A DNA stretch of 20,608 nucleotides from Nitrospiria bacterium (GCA_030430725.1 JAUIKP010000006.1:1-20608), one strand, 5' to 3'; positions 1 to 7,624 are shown, counted from the stretch's first letter. Notes: generated by a model from the letters alone, not told the origin. A program made the numbers and translations.

Positions 1-318
1 GTGGCCCTCGCCCACAGACAATCATATTGTAATGATGATGAGGCCTGTTTATTGGCGGCCTGATTGGGAATATCAAGGATGGTGACCAGGCTGTGGAAAA
101 GAAATGTCTTATTTGATCACAATTGTCGGCTGGGCACATCAGGGACCATCCTCCCAATACGTGCTCCCAAGGTCGGCCCTCTACTATTGATTTCTTTCGT
201 TTCTAGATTTCCTTCCTCCATCAATTCGGTAGGTTCTATATTGACCAAGGTTCAAGTGTGGAAAGCATTGCGGAGAAGGGAATTGTTTCCACCAATAAGA
301 GGGGCGGCTATCGATAGC
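1..318. other. Non-coding or unassignable left edge
   Basis: No coding frame here has protein-like composition, a convincing ribosome-binding site or a recognisable motif. An open plus-strand frame that starts at 64 runs antisense through the following minus-strand gene and has no domain character. The stretch lies 3' of the minus-strand metallo-beta-lactamase-like gene. No strong terminator hairpin was seen. Confidence 0.5.
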
Positions 319-930
319 TCAACTTTGGCAGAACGTGTGAAGCGCGTCTTTCCCTCCACCAATGATGGGATTCCCATGGGCGAACAGGAGATGATCGAAG
401 GTCTCCTGCTGACAAATCCTGAGGAACGCGGCTTTCAGGCCACGCTTGACGGCGGATGGATCATCACCAATCAGCGTGTCAGGTACAAAGCCGAGTTCGC
501 CGTCTTCATTGATGATGGCATCACCTATAGACAACACTCCGCCGGCACATGGGAGCAGGAGAGCTGTCTCTTCAGGGCACATTATGCCGACTTCAAGCGC
601 ACGGACACCGCCCGGCAATTCGTCGCGGAACCGGAACGCCGTAACGGCCAAGCTCCCGTCCGCAAACTCGTGCAGCCCCGCCTCATGGCACCAGACCGTG
701 ACGCCAAAGTTTTTGATAAATTGTCGGCAGTGGCGGTCGTGGAGCCGATTGGTCAGATAAATGTGTTGCGGGGCCGGCCGCTCCCTGAACCAGTCGGTCC
801 CTTCCTGAGGTACCAGCGGATCGATCAGAAAGGCCGGGTTCAGGCAGGAGACGTAGTAGCTGTCGACTTCAATGTGGATGTCGGGGTGAGTAACTCGCCA
901 GTGAAAAATTCCCGGTAGTGGTTCGTTCAT
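319..930 (-). CDS. MBL-fold-like protein with degenerate metal motif
   Basis: A soluble cytoplasmic protein of 203 residues that resembles the metallo-beta-lactamase superfamily. Seen: short beta-rich N-terminus, a segment ending LIDPL (residues 36-40), then YLTNRLHDRHC (58-68) where classical members carry THxHxDH, and a C-terminal LLFAHGNPIIGGGKDAL (181-197) typical of the last strand and metal-site region. The first histidine of the classical motif is replaced by asparagine, as in a sub-group of MBL-like proteins with TNRxH-type motifs, so hydrolase activity is doubtful. No signal peptide or membrane segment. The start has no clear Shine-Dalgarno; ATG at 930 was kept because it gives a complete domain. 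It is divergent from the flavin oxidoreductase gene, with about 255 bp between them. The function is unknown; the fold assignment is moderately sure. Confidence 0.6.
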   Translation of the reverse strand: MNEPLPGIFHWRVTHPDIHIEVDSYYVSCLNPAFLIDPLVPQEGTDWFRERPAPQHIYLTNRLHDRHCRQFIKNFGVTVWCHEAGLHEFADGSLAVTAFRFRDELPGGVRALEVGIMCPEETALLLPCAGGVLSIGDAIINEDGELGFVPDTLIGDDPSAVKRGLKAAFLRICQQETFDHLLFAHGNPIIGGGKDALHTFCQS

Positions 931-1029
931 GAGGTGCCATCATCGGTTCGGCAGAAATTCGTTTATACGCCGCCGTGTGTGTGAGGTGTGAGCCCCCGAC
1001 TTTGGATCTCGGCTCCATTTCGACCTCAA

Positions 1030-1087
1030 GAGGTGATGTTAATCATCCTCTCAGGTATGAGCGGACTGTCGGTTGGAATGGACAGTC
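1030..1087. promoter_or_regulatory. Two dyads between divergent genes, candidate operators
   Basis: The first dyad is GAGGTGAT (1030-1037) facing ATCATCCTC (1042-1050), with one bulged base. The second is a perfect 7-bp inverted repeat, GACTGTC (1064-1070) and GACAGTC (1081-1087), 10 nt apart. Old Yellow Enzyme genes are often controlled by a local TetR- or MarR-type repressor, but no such regulator gene lies nearby, so the role is inferred from position only. Confidence 0.3.
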
Positions 1088-1186
1088 TTGAGCCTCATTG
1101 AAATAGTCTTACACCATGAAATATAACCCAGACTATGCGAATCTCACAATTGCGGGTTAGGTATCCGTATCCCACTATAACCCTGG

Positions 1187-2287
1187 ATGGAAAAAATGAC
1201 TCAACTTCATCTGCTGAACTCGTTCCAATTAGGTGACCTGTACCTGAAAAATCGGATCATCCTGGCGCCGATGACCAGAGCGCGAGCTGGAAAAGCACGA
1301 TTGGCGAATGCCTTAATGGCTGAATATTACCGGCAGCGAAGTACGGCGGGATTATTAATTACCGAAGCCACCACCATCTCCTCTCAGGCGAATGGCTGGA
1401 ATGAATCCCCCGGCATGTACACGGTGAAGATGCGGGACGCATGGAAACAGGTGACCGACGCGGTCCATGACGAAGGGGCGCCAATCTTCTTACAATTTTG
1501 GCATATGGGGCGGGCTTCACACAGCAGTTTTCATGATGGTGAACTCCCGGTTGCCCCTTCCGCGATTATGCTCAAGGGCGATGGGATTCATACCCCTCTA
1601 GGGAAGCAAGCCTATGAGGTTCCGCGCGCGCTGGCTACAGAGGAGATTGCCCTGGTGGTTGCCGACTACCAGAGAGCCGCCCGCTATGCGAAAGAGGCGG
1701 GGTTTGATGGCGTGGAGATTCATGGGGCCAACGGGTACTTGATCGATCAGTTTTTGCAATCGCGGACCAATGTGCGTACCGACCGGTATGGTGGAAGCAT
1801 TGAATCCCGCTATCGGTTTTTGAAGGAAGTTGTCACAGCGGTTTGCGCTGTCTGGCCTTCACCGCGTGTGGGAGTGAGACTCTCTCCCAATGGCAATTTC
1901 AACGATATGGGATCACCGGACTTCCGCGAACAGTTCACGTATGTAGCCGCTCAGTTAGATGCCTGCAATCTGGGGTACCTGCATATTGTCGACGGCCTGG
2001 GCTTCGGCTTCCATGAACTAGGGCCTCCCATGACTTTGCGCGAATTTCGGTCTGTCTATCATGGCACCTTAATGGGCAATTGCGGATACGACAAGGCTTC
2101 GGCCGAGAGTGCGATTAGAGACGGTCACGCCGATTTAATCGCGTTTGGCCGCCCGTATATCAGTAATCCTGACCTGGTGGAGCGCTTTAGGCGCAATGCT
2201 GAGCTGAACGCACCCGCCGATATGCAACATTGGTATTCGCCTCTTGGCGCGAAAGGTTATACAGACTATCCCAGGCTATCAGAATAA
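1187..2287 (+). CDS. Old Yellow Enzyme-type FMN oxidoreductase (alkene reductase)
   Basis: Predicted cytoplasmic FMN-dependent, NAD(P)H-using ene-reductase, about 366 residues, the usual length of the NemA/OYE family. Seen: N-terminal LAPMTRARA (26-34) with the threonine that contacts flavin; QFWHMGRASH (103-112); the catalytic/substrate-anion pair H179 and N182 in EIHGANGYLIDQFLQSRTN; the following DRYGGSIESRYRF; and near the C-terminus the phosphate-binding NCGYDKASAE and ADLIAFGRPYISNPDL. Such enzymes reduce activated C=C bonds, nitro compounds and quinones; the natural substrate cannot be read from sequence. The start could be ATG at 1187 or ATG at 1196; neither has a strong Shine-Dalgarno. 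It stands alone, convergent with the Mut7-C gene. The family call is very sure; the symbol nemA is not assigned because substrate specificity is unknown. Confidence 0.93.
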   Translation: MEKMTQLHLLNSFQLGDLYLKNRIILAPMTRARAGKARLANALMAEYYRQRSTAGLLITEATTISSQANGWNESPGMYTVKMRDAWKQVTDAVHDEGAPIFLQFWHMGRASHSSFHDGELPVAPSAIMLKGDGIHTPLGKQAYEVPRALATEEIALVVADYQRAARYAKEAGFDGVEIHGANGYLIDQFLQSRTNVRTDRYGGSIESRYRFLKEVVTAVCAVWPSPRVGVRLSPNGNFNDMGSPDFREQFTYVAAQLDACNLGYLHIVDGLGFGFHELGPPMTLREFRSVYHGTLMGNCGYDKASAESAIRDGHADLIAFGRPYISNPDLVERFRRNAELNAPADMQHWYSPLGAKGYTDYPRLSE

Positions 2288-2387
2288 ATTATAGGAGAAT
2301 GTTTGCCATCTTCAGGGCCGCCATGATGAGGCTTCGCCATGTCCATTTTCCTCCCTCAAGATGAATTTTTCGACTCCATGAGATCAG

Positions 2388-2900
2388 CTATTGATCGGGG
2401 ATTGGATTGGTTGCCGCCTGACTCAGCAGCTTCAGCTGCTGTTGAAGATGACTCCAGTGCGTACCTGCCCAGTAGAGGTGGTCACAATGTGGGCAACCGG
2501 TAAAGTGCGTCTGCTGTTTGGCGACAAAGGGAGGCACTCGTGGACGGGCTTGAGCCGGTGGGATGTTTTCCAGAATGTGGTTACAGGCAACGCAGCGACA
2601 CACCGTCTCCTCGTCAACCGCGAGCCCGATTCCAAGTTCCGTTCGGATCTGCCGTAATTGGTCAGTCACGAAGTCGCTGCGAATAAGCGTAAACCGGCCT
2701 CGAACGGCTTTCCGTTTCACCAGATATCGATCTCGGGTCAAAAGCCATCGATGTTCATTTACGACTCGATCGACGATCGCTCCGTCGGCAATGTCCCGCT
2801 CATACGCGGTATCATACCCAAGAATACGAAGCCATCGGGCCAGCTTGCCCAGCATGGTATCAACAAAAAATTTCTGTTTCGGGGTATGGGCTTGAATCAT
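2388..2900 (-). CDS. Mut7-C RNase-domain protein with zinc ribbon
   Basis: A 170-residue protein of the Mut7-C (DUF82) family, a PIN-like putative ribonuclease domain followed by a zinc ribbon. Seen: FFVDTMLGKLARWLRILGYD (11-30), the family hallmark with the first acidic residue D14; DRDIAD-like acidic segment near 35-40; LLTRDRYL (53-60) with D57; and four zinc-ribbon cysteines, C103-x2-C106 and C136-x2-C139. An in-frame upstream extension to 2999 exists, but its 33 residues are cysteine-rich and unlike the family, so ATG at 2900 was chosen. No clear Shine-Dalgarno precedes it. Stand-alone, convergent with the flavin oxidoreductase gene and divergent from the exported unknown protein. The RNA substrate is unknown. 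Confidence 0.85.
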   Translation of the reverse strand: MIQAHTPKQKFFVDTMLGKLARWLRILGYDTAYERDIADGAIVDRVVNEHRWLLTRDRYLVKRKAVRGRFTLIRSDFVTDQLRQIRTELGIGLAVDEETVCRCVACNHILENIPPAQARPRVPPFVAKQQTHFTGCPHCDHLYWAGTHWSHLQQQLKLLSQAATNPIPDQ

Positions 2901-3143
2901 GATACAATATGTTCTTGGGGTCTTCCGACACTCGCATGGGTAAATATGCGGGTTGGTCGTTCCAGAGTCCCCCTCTTTACAGCGGAAAGGGTTTTTCACG
3001 CCAATCTGTTTCGCTCAAATAATGTACACGATTGACCGCAGCACCAGAAATGATTTGACCATTTGTCTGAAAAGGCCCTATTTTGCCCAGAGTGTCTGTG
3101 AAAGGTGCTCTAACGATATTAGGTGGAGTTTTGAGGACGGCTT

Positions 3144-3152
3144 AGGGGAGGA
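3144..3152 (+). promoter_or_regulatory. Ribosome binding site selecting a TTG start
   Basis: AGGGGAGGA is a strong Shine-Dalgarno just before two consecutive TTG codons, 3156 and 3159. The second gives the better 6-7 nt spacing. No ATG or GTG start in this frame would keep the signal peptide. Confidence 0.7.
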
Positions 3153-3155
3153 TTA

Positions 3156-4214
3156 TTGTTGAGCCGATTTCTTTGTCTTGTCATAAGTTGTGGATTTTGG
3201 ATTTTGAGCCATCTCATGCCTTCCCCACTCATTGCGGCGGAAGACCCTGAGGAAGTGCCCCGGTTGCCGTTGGCGATGGAGGTGTTTTTAAAGAAGCCCG
3301 GCAAACATTTGTATGAGCTGCATGTTCATTTAACCAATATCAGTGATGAACCGGTCAGCGTCGATGTTCGGGATTTGCCCTGGAATCCGACGGATGGTTC
3401 TACCTGGCTCTCGGCCACCCGTTTGGATGCGCACAAGAGTCCTATCAAGCAGAACCTTCCCATTGGGAGGTTCGGATCACAAATGGTTCCGCTTGTGCCG
3501 GGCGAATCGATTCAGAATAGGGTGGCATTGAATCCCCGGATTCCTTCCTTGTTAGATGATATTGAGGAAGCCGGGGTGCAGTTGCAGTGGGATTGTCCTC
3601 CGTCTGAATTAAAGTTTGTGTGCAAAGCCGGTTCACCCAATACCCTTACCATTCCAAAAGGCGATCCCGGCAACCCGGATGTGTATGTCATTGACCACCA
3701 AGCCTGTCTGTCTCTGGAAAGCCGTATTGGTCTAATCGATATTCCTCAAGGGCATGATGTGCTGTTTCTCCTTGCCTCGGAATCCATCATGACGGATTTG
3801 GAGGGTATGACCTCGTTGCTTCTTGAGGTCGATGACTACGTTAAGCGCTGTCATCCGAGTTGGACGAACAGTTGGGCGGTGAGCTTTGTGACCGATAAGA
3901 AGTTCGCGGGATTCCTGAGTGAGGGGGAGAATCGGCGGTATTTTGCTGAAGGTCTCTGGCAGGAAGCGAATATTGGTCAGTACTCGAGTCAAATCCGCAC
4001 GTTATTTCGATTTCAATGGATTAAGAAACGAGCGGATACCGTCTATCTTTCTCTTTTTCCCTTTCAACAACAGGACGATATCTCAAAAGAACCCAAGCAT
4101 TCGTTCCTTTTGCCGGCCGCTCGACATCTCATGCACTTTGGCCTTTCCTCAGGGCAGGAGGTTAGACGTCCTGGTCCGATGGGCACTCAGGACGAACAGG
4201 TTCCCGGCCGTTGA
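3156..4214 (+). CDS. Exported protein of unknown function
   Basis: I do not recognise a family. The product (about 351-352 residues) begins with a signal peptide: a short basic start, a hydrophobic core of residues 4-26 and a probable cleavage after IAA (about 28). Residues 35-160 look beta-rich and immunoglobulin-like; HVHLTNISDEPVSVDVRDLPW resembles the strand pattern of BsuPI/Ig-like domains that hold exported proteins. The second half contains DHQACLSLESRIGLI and a tyrosine- and tryptophan-rich end. Only three cysteines are seen after the signal peptide (about 146, 152 and 184), with no heme or copper motif. Translation starts at TTG 3156 or 3159 behind a strong Shine-Dalgarno. Convergent with pdxB, the two stop codons lying within 20 bp. 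Periplasmic location is inferred. Confidence 0.75.
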   Translation: MLSRFLCLVISCGFWILSHLMPSPLIAAEDPEEVPRLPLAMEVFLKKPGKHLYELHVHLTNISDEPVSVDVRDLPWNPTDGSTWLSATRLDAHKSPIKQNLPIGRFGSQMVPLVPGESIQNRVALNPRIPSLLDDIEEAGVQLQWDCPPSELKFVCKAGSPNTLTIPKGDPGNPDVYVIDHQACLSLESRIGLIDIPQGHDVLFLLASESIMTDLEGMTSLLLEVDDYVKRCHPSWTNSWAVSFVTDKKFAGFLSEGENRRYFAEGLWQEANIGQYSSQIRTLFRFQWIKKRADTVYLSLFPFQQQDDISKEPKHSFLLPAARHLMHFGLSSGQEVRRPGPMGTQDEQVPGR

Positions 4215-4231
4215 TCGGGCCTTGTCAGGTT

Positions 4232-5398
4232 TTACCCGTCTTCCCTGAATTCAAAAAAACCGATTTCCGCAAGCAGGCGTTGTAGCCTCTCCTGGTTTTT
4301 GGGGAGCGTGACAGTCGTTCGATGGAATTCCCGGCGGACAGGATAGTGTTTGCGAAGGTCATCAAAGCGACGAGGCCGTTCTTTCTGAGGCAACGTAAGC
4401 AGTTGTTGCATGCGATGATAATCGGCCTCCAAGTCATAGATTGTACTGACCATTTCTTGAAGTAACTCTTCATCAGACTGCTCGTGGTAGTCGATTGTTA
4501 AAGACGGGACGGGTGGTGGGGGCAGTACCTGGACAGGATTCCATGTGGGAGGGATGCTCAGATGTTTGCACAACGCTGCGTAAATCATGAAGGTGCCATT
4601 GGCTTTGCCATCGAGGGAGTGGCCGGCAATGTGGGGTGTCCCGATCGTGACCGCCTGAAAGAGGTCCCAGTTAATGGCGGGTTCGTTTTCCCACACGTCG
4701 ATGATGGCCGGGCCGATGCGTTTCTGTGTGATGGCGTTCAGCAGGGCATGGGTCTCCACGACTTCCCCCCGGGCGGCATTGATGAAGATCGCTGATGGAT
4801 TCAGCCATTTGAATGTCTGCTCATTGAGCATGTGATAGGTTGGGTAAGGGCCGTCGGTGGTCAATGGCGTATGGAGCGTCACCACGTCACAACTGAGCGT
4901 TTCGGCTAACGAGCGGTGCTTGAGATGGCCTATTTCTGCCAGGGGAGGATCATGGAGGACCGGGAGCATGCCCAGTGCCTCTACTTTATGCTTGACCAGT
5001 TTGCCGATATTTCCGACGCCGATAATGCCAATGGTTTTCCCTTTGAGTGAAAACCCCTGTTGCTTGCCCAGGAACAACAAGGACGCCAGGACATACTCGG
5101 CCACCGAATTGGCATTCGATCCGGCCGCTGAGGTAAAGCCGATATTTCGGGCTTTGAGGTAGTCCTCATCGATGTGGTCCACTCCTGCTGAAGCCGATCC
5201 GACGAATTCGACAGAAGTCCCTTCCAATAACGAGTCATCAACCCTTGTGATCGATCGAATGAGAAGAACATTCGTATTGTGCAAATCGCTTGCTTTGATA
5301 GATCGCCCGGGCAGAAGAGTCAGGTTTCCCAGGCTGGCAAACGCCTCGTTGATATAGGGGATATTTTCCCCGGCTACCATGTTGATCGATTTTTTCAT
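4232..5398 (-). CDS. pdxB: Erythronate-4-phosphate dehydrogenase
   Basis: Cytoplasmic NAD-dependent enzyme of the DXP-dependent pyridoxal 5'-phosphate pathway; it oxidises 4-phospho-D-erythronate to 2-oxo-3-hydroxy-4-phosphobutanoate. At 388 residues it has the family length. Seen: N-terminal substrate domain with MVAGENIPYINEAFASLG and VEFVGSASAGVDHID (63-77); Rossmann motif GIIGVGNIG (124-132); DPP after the second strand (150-152); catalytic R210 in NAARGEVV, E239 in DVWENEP and H256 in GTPHIAGHS, the classical D-2-hydroxyacid dehydrogenase triad; and a C-terminal dimerisation segment with PPPPVPSLTIDY that PdxB has and other hydroxyacid dehydrogenases lack. ATG at 5398 has a GAAAGG Shine-Dalgarno upstream. 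Transcribed alone on the minus strand, 361 bp downstream of the cupredoxin-like gene. Confidence 0.95.
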   Translation of the reverse strand: MKKSINMVAGENIPYINEAFASLGNLTLLPGRSIKASDLHNTNVLLIRSITRVDDSLLEGTSVEFVGSASAGVDHIDEDYLKARNIGFTSAAGSNANSVAEYVLASLLFLGKQQGFSLKGKTIGIIGVGNIGKLVKHKVEALGMLPVLHDPPLAEIGHLKHRSLAETLSCDVVTLHTPLTTDGPYPTYHMLNEQTFKWLNPSAIFINAARGEVVETHALLNAITQKRIGPAIIDVWENEPAINWDLFQAVTIGTPHIAGHSLDGKANGTFMIYAALCKHLSIPPTWNPVQVLPPPPVPSLTIDYHEQSDEELLQEMVSTIYDLEADYHRMQQLLTLPQKERPRRFDDLRKHYPVRREFHRTTVTLPKNQERLQRLLAEIGFFEFREDG

Positions 5399-5576
5399 AT
5401 CTTGTGCCTTTCAGACGTCATTTTTACAAAATCGCAGACTATCGTAACTTGCCGGTAGGCGCCAGCCTTGCTTTGGTTGTTAATTGGACCTGCCCGATGT
5501 GAGGGCAGGCAAGAATAATCAGGGAGAGGGGAAAGGGGGAGGGTCTTGTTTTTAAGGAGGCGAGTTGAAAAGAAAG

Positions 5577-5601
5577 GGGTCTGACTTATTCAGTTAGACC
5601 C
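5577..5601. repeat. REP-like hairpin GGGTCTGAC / GTTAGACCC
   Basis: Nine-base arms with one mismatch around a 7-nt loop, preceded by GAAAAGAAAG. Sequences of the form AAAGGGGTC-TGAC are often seen at ends of REP elements mobilised by REP-associated tyrosine transposases. No transposase is present, so this would be a relic or a non-autonomous unit. Assigned by resemblance only. Confidence 0.3.
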
Positions 5602-5718
5602 AACCCGCCAGGTTGGTTGATCCAAGTGAATGTTGAGAACACGCTATACAGGAGATAATAGCTGACTGATCTGATTATTCCAATCAAGAATATGCCCCAA
5701 TTGCCGTTTTCAGAAATC

Positions 5719-5756
5719 GGCAGGCAAGGTCCTTTCCAGGCCTTTAGATGCCTGCC
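5719..5756 (-). terminator. Hairpin just after the cupredoxin-like gene
   Basis: Perfect 7-bp arms, GGCAGGC (5719-5725) and GCCTGCC (5750-5756), enclosing a 24-nt loop that can form a weaker inner AAGG/CCTT helix. On the minus strand it begins 3 nt after the stop codon of the cupredoxin-like gene. No run of T follows, so it may be a 3'-end stabilising structure, not an intrinsic terminator. Confidence 0.4.
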
Positions 5757-5759
5757 GCA

Positions 5760-6728
5760 TCAATGCGCTGAATGGGTATTGGCGGCCTTTCCATGCTGGT
5801 CGCTGAGGATGTCCTGCCTCTCATGCGTTGCCTGGACATCATAGACCGCACCTTCTTTTTCCAAGACCTCGGTGCCAAACCGATAATTAGAGAACATCGT
5901 ATTATGGGCCATACGCCGGTCGATCGGGTTTTGGAATTCCATCCTGGTCTTCAATGTTTCGTTGGCTAAGAGCACCAGTTCCATTTTGATAAACCCTCCC
6001 ATGCCCGGATGCCAGGCCAAGAGCGAATAGACTCCTTCGGGGACATCAGGAAGTGTGAAATTGCCTTCCGCATCGGTAATGGCGTAATACGGGTTGTCTA
6101 CCGCAACTCCCCAGCTTTGCATATAGGTGTGGAATCCGCATTCCAGATAGAGAATTCTGCGGCCCTTTGAGAACTCAACCGTGTCAGTCATCGCTTCTCC
6201 GGGGTTGTGTTGGTGATCCTTGATTCTGTCTTTGGGATGGAACGGATTGAGCCGGAGTGGGCGATGAAGCATGACTTTTGATCCGAATGGAGCCGTTTCA
6301 TAAATTTGCACATCATGAATAATGGGATCCATGTTGACAATGTGGAGGGGTTGTTCGTTTTGTACAACCGAGACCCATGGCGTAAAGAGGCAATCCTCCA
6401 CTGTTACTTTGGCTGCAACTGTTGGGGGAAAGGGTTTGCCTTGAGAAATTCCCTCCAAAAAGACCACGGCATTCTGGAGGCCACCATCCGGTGCCACTTG
6501 AAATTCATCGACAAGACGCCATCCTGTTCCTGTGGAAATGCGCCCGCAGAAGTCCGTATCGGGATTGGTAATCAAACTGTAGGCCAATGCCGGAGGTTTT
6601 TTTCCCGCCAAGGTCACCTTTCCGGTAATGGTGCCTCCATTGGAGACCGTGATTTCCTCATAACTCAACGCCGGAGTGATCAGGATGAAGTTGAGACCTA
6701 AGGTGAGAACATACGAGATGAATTTCAT
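5760..6728 (-). CDS. Exported cupredoxin-like protein, copy 1
   Basis: A 322-residue exported protein, paralogous to the gene at 18387. Seen: signal peptide (1-22, cleavage near ALS-YE); EEITVSNGGTITGKVTLAGKKP (24-45), the start of an Ig/carboxypeptidase-regulatory-like domain; conserved DFCGRISTGTGW (59-70); a cupredoxin-like half with NMDPIIHDVQIYE, giving H138, and ECGFHTYM, giving C197, H200 and M203; then NPYYAITDAEGNFTLPDVPEG and LLAWHPGM, a second regulatory-like beta domain. One His upstream followed by CxxHxxM matches the ligand order and spacing of type 1 copper proteins such as amicyanin, so a periplasmic blue-copper electron carrier is inferred. The C-terminus is His-rich (HERQD, HGKAANTHSAH), unlike copy 2. 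AAAGGAT precedes ATG 6728. Copper binding itself is untested. Confidence 0.8.
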   Translation of the reverse strand: MKFISYVLTLGLNFILITPALSYEEITVSNGGTITGKVTLAGKKPPALAYSLITNPDTDFCGRISTGTGWRLVDEFQVAPDGGLQNAVVFLEGISQGKPFPPTVAAKVTVEDCLFTPWVSVVQNEQPLHIVNMDPIIHDVQIYETAPFGSKVMLHRPLRLNPFHPKDRIKDHQHNPGEAMTDTVEFSKGRRILYLECGFHTYMQSWGVAVDNPYYAITDAEGNFTLPDVPEGVYSLLAWHPGMGGFIKMELVLLANETLKTRMEFQNPIDRRMAHNTMFSNYRFGTEVLEKEGAVYDVQATHERQDILSDQHGKAANTHSAH

Positions 6729-6741
6729 GAGACGATCCTTT

Positions 6742-6801
6742 GGTCAAAAACCCAATGACGGGTAAAGGGGTCAAACCCAATTGATAAATTGATCTTAAGA
6801 T
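6742..6801. promoter_or_regulatory. Direct repeats and palindrome before copy 1 cupredoxin gene
   Basis: Two imperfect direct repeats, GGTCAAAAACCCAAT (6742-6756) and GGTCAAACCCAAT (6769-6781), lie 27 bp apart just upstream of the start codon. They are followed by the perfect palindrome ATCTTAAGAT (6792-6801). The position suits operator or leader elements. No cognate regulator is identified. Confidence 0.3.
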
Positions 6802-6865
6802 ACCTTAAAAATATTTCCAGCTCCTTTTCAGCTCCTCGGAAAGAAGCAGCACGCTCATGGGGATA

Positions 6866-6881
6866 TGCTGGTTTCATGCCA
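6866..6881 (-). promoter_or_regulatory. Weak sigma-54-like promoter for copy 1 cupredoxin gene
   Basis: On the minus strand it reads TGGCATGAAACCAGCA: GG, ten bases, GC, the invariant -24/-12 spacing. The -24 hexamer TGGCAT is the same as before the multicopper oxidase, but the -12 element is CAGC, not TTGC. It lies about 140 bp before the start codon. Marginal alone; recorded because of the other sites in the window. Confidence 0.3.
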
Positions 6882-6942
6882 TATGTCGTGGGCATACAAG
6901 AATTCTCCGAATCCGTTTGGTTCTCCCTTGTGAATGAGGAAG

Positions 6943-6960
6943 GAAAAAAGGAGTCAGGTT
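6943..6960 (+). repeat. Possible second REP-like fragment
   Basis: GGAAAAAAGGAGTCAGGTT resembles the AAAGGGGTC(A/T)G(G/A)-type ends of REP elements and the sequence at 5571-5586. It is short and without a clear partner arm, so it may be coincidence. Confidence 0.2.
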
Positions 6961-6974
6961 AGCCGCCACCTTAA

Positions 6975-7096
6975 GGGTCTGTTGAAAAAAGCCGCCAGCG
7001 GCGTTCTCGCCATTTTCCCGTGCTCACGTACTCAGCGTACGCTCCGCGCGTAAAAACGGCTGCGGTCTTGCTGGACGGACTTTTTTGAACCGACCC
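6975..7096. repeat. Interspersed inverted-repeat element of about 122 bp (MITE/REP-like)
   Basis: The ends are long imperfect inverted repeats: left arm 6975-6999 starting GGGTCTGTTGAAAAAAG, and right arm 7070-7096, whose complement starts GGGTCGGTTCAAAAAAG. They match over nearly 25 bases with a few changes. The middle holds a CGTAC/GTACG helix and the perfect palindrome AGCGTACGCT. There is no coding capacity. From memory, closely similar GTTGAAAAA...CCGCCAGCGGCG sequences are scattered in Nitrospira genomes; that could not be checked here. A single copy is in this window. Non-autonomous mobile element or structured REP unit is the best reading. Confidence 0.7.
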
Positions 7097-7408
7097 GGAG
7101 CCTTTGATGCGTAATCTTATCCTGCGCAAATTTGCCCTTGAACATCATTATTATTCAACACTCCCCTTAAGATTGTCGGTCAATTGCGGCTTGCCTGGGC
7201 CTATCGCGGGTATGGCGGACTGACTGACGGATCTGGAAGGTGAGGAGTCGAGGACGTGTCAACCCAGATTCCTAAGGCATAAGCTTACAGCCATGTCACG
7301 CCTTCATTACGCCGGCGCACCGGTTCCTCCGAAATGCTTCTATCCCTTCATGAAGGCCCACACCTTCAGCCTGTTTGGTTCCGCACGTTTCCGGTTTGGA
7401 GGGAGTCG
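7097..7408. other. Non-coding stretch upstream of the guanylyltransferase gene
   Basis: No supported gene. Two perfect palindromes are visible: GCAAATTTGC (7126-7135) and CCTTCATGAAGG (7345-7356). The second lies about 100 bp before the candidate sigma-54 promoter at 7454, a normal distance for an activator site, but it has no match before the other candidate promoters. Confidence 0.4.
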
Positions 7409-7594
7409 ATGGAAAGTGAAGAAAATCAACGGATTAAGATTCCTTCTGACTCTGGCCTTTCAATTGCTTATCTTTCAATTTATTATTCGACATGTAATAT
7501 TATTCACGGCTCCTCCCTGTTATTTGAAATACAGTCAGTTTCGGTGTCTGGAAAAACGAGTGAGGGTGTTGCTCTATGGGGCATGTTCCATTAA
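7409..7594 (+). CDS. Possible small ORF, 61 codons
   Basis: ATG at 7409 follows GGAGGG at 7398-7403 with 5-nt spacing, a good initiation context. The predicted peptide has a charged start (MESEENQRIKIPSDSG) and no recognisable domain, signal or repeat. It overlaps the candidate sigma-54 promoter at 7454, and the codons have no clear bias. Probably not translated; listed because of the ribosome-binding site and because it ends 30 bp before the next gene. Confidence 0.2.
   Translation: MESEENQRIKIPSDSGLSIAYLSIYYSTCNIIHGSSLLFEIQSVSVSGKTSEGVALWGMFH
7454..7469 (+). promoter_or_regulatory. Sigma-54 promoter-like site before guanylyltransferase gene
   Basis: TGGCCTTTCAATTGCT: GG (7455-7456), ten bases, GC (7467-7468). 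It has TGGC at -24 and the full TTGCT at -12. Transcription would start near 7480, giving a leader of about 145 nt. Confidence 0.5.
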
Positions 7595-7624
7595 CTACGT
7601 TTTACAATTTCCAGGAGGTCCATT

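Larger units (their letters stand above)
5399..5759. other. Intergenic region with three hairpins
   Basis: No gene is supported. It separates two minus-strand genes, so it holds the 3' end of the cupredoxin-like gene and the promoter of pdxB. Three inverted repeats are visible: 5489-5509, 5577-5601 and 5719-5756, described separately where useful. The first has perfect 7-bp arms, CCTGCCC and GGGCAGG, around 7 nt, without a T-run on either strand. Confidence 0.5.

Noticed and set aside
64..918. Long plus-strand open frame (284 codons)
   Set aside because: Antisense to the MBL-like gene over most of its length, no Shine-Dalgarno and no domain-like composition; the minus-strand frame has clear family motifs.
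1150..1181. TTGCGG ... TATAAC as a sigma-70 promoter for the flavin oxidoreductase
   Set aside because: The 20-bp spacer is too long and the -10 would leave almost no leader.
2901..2999. N-terminal extension of the Mut7-C protein
   Set aside because: The extension does not resemble the family and lies over the divergent promoter region; the domain starts just after ATG 2900.
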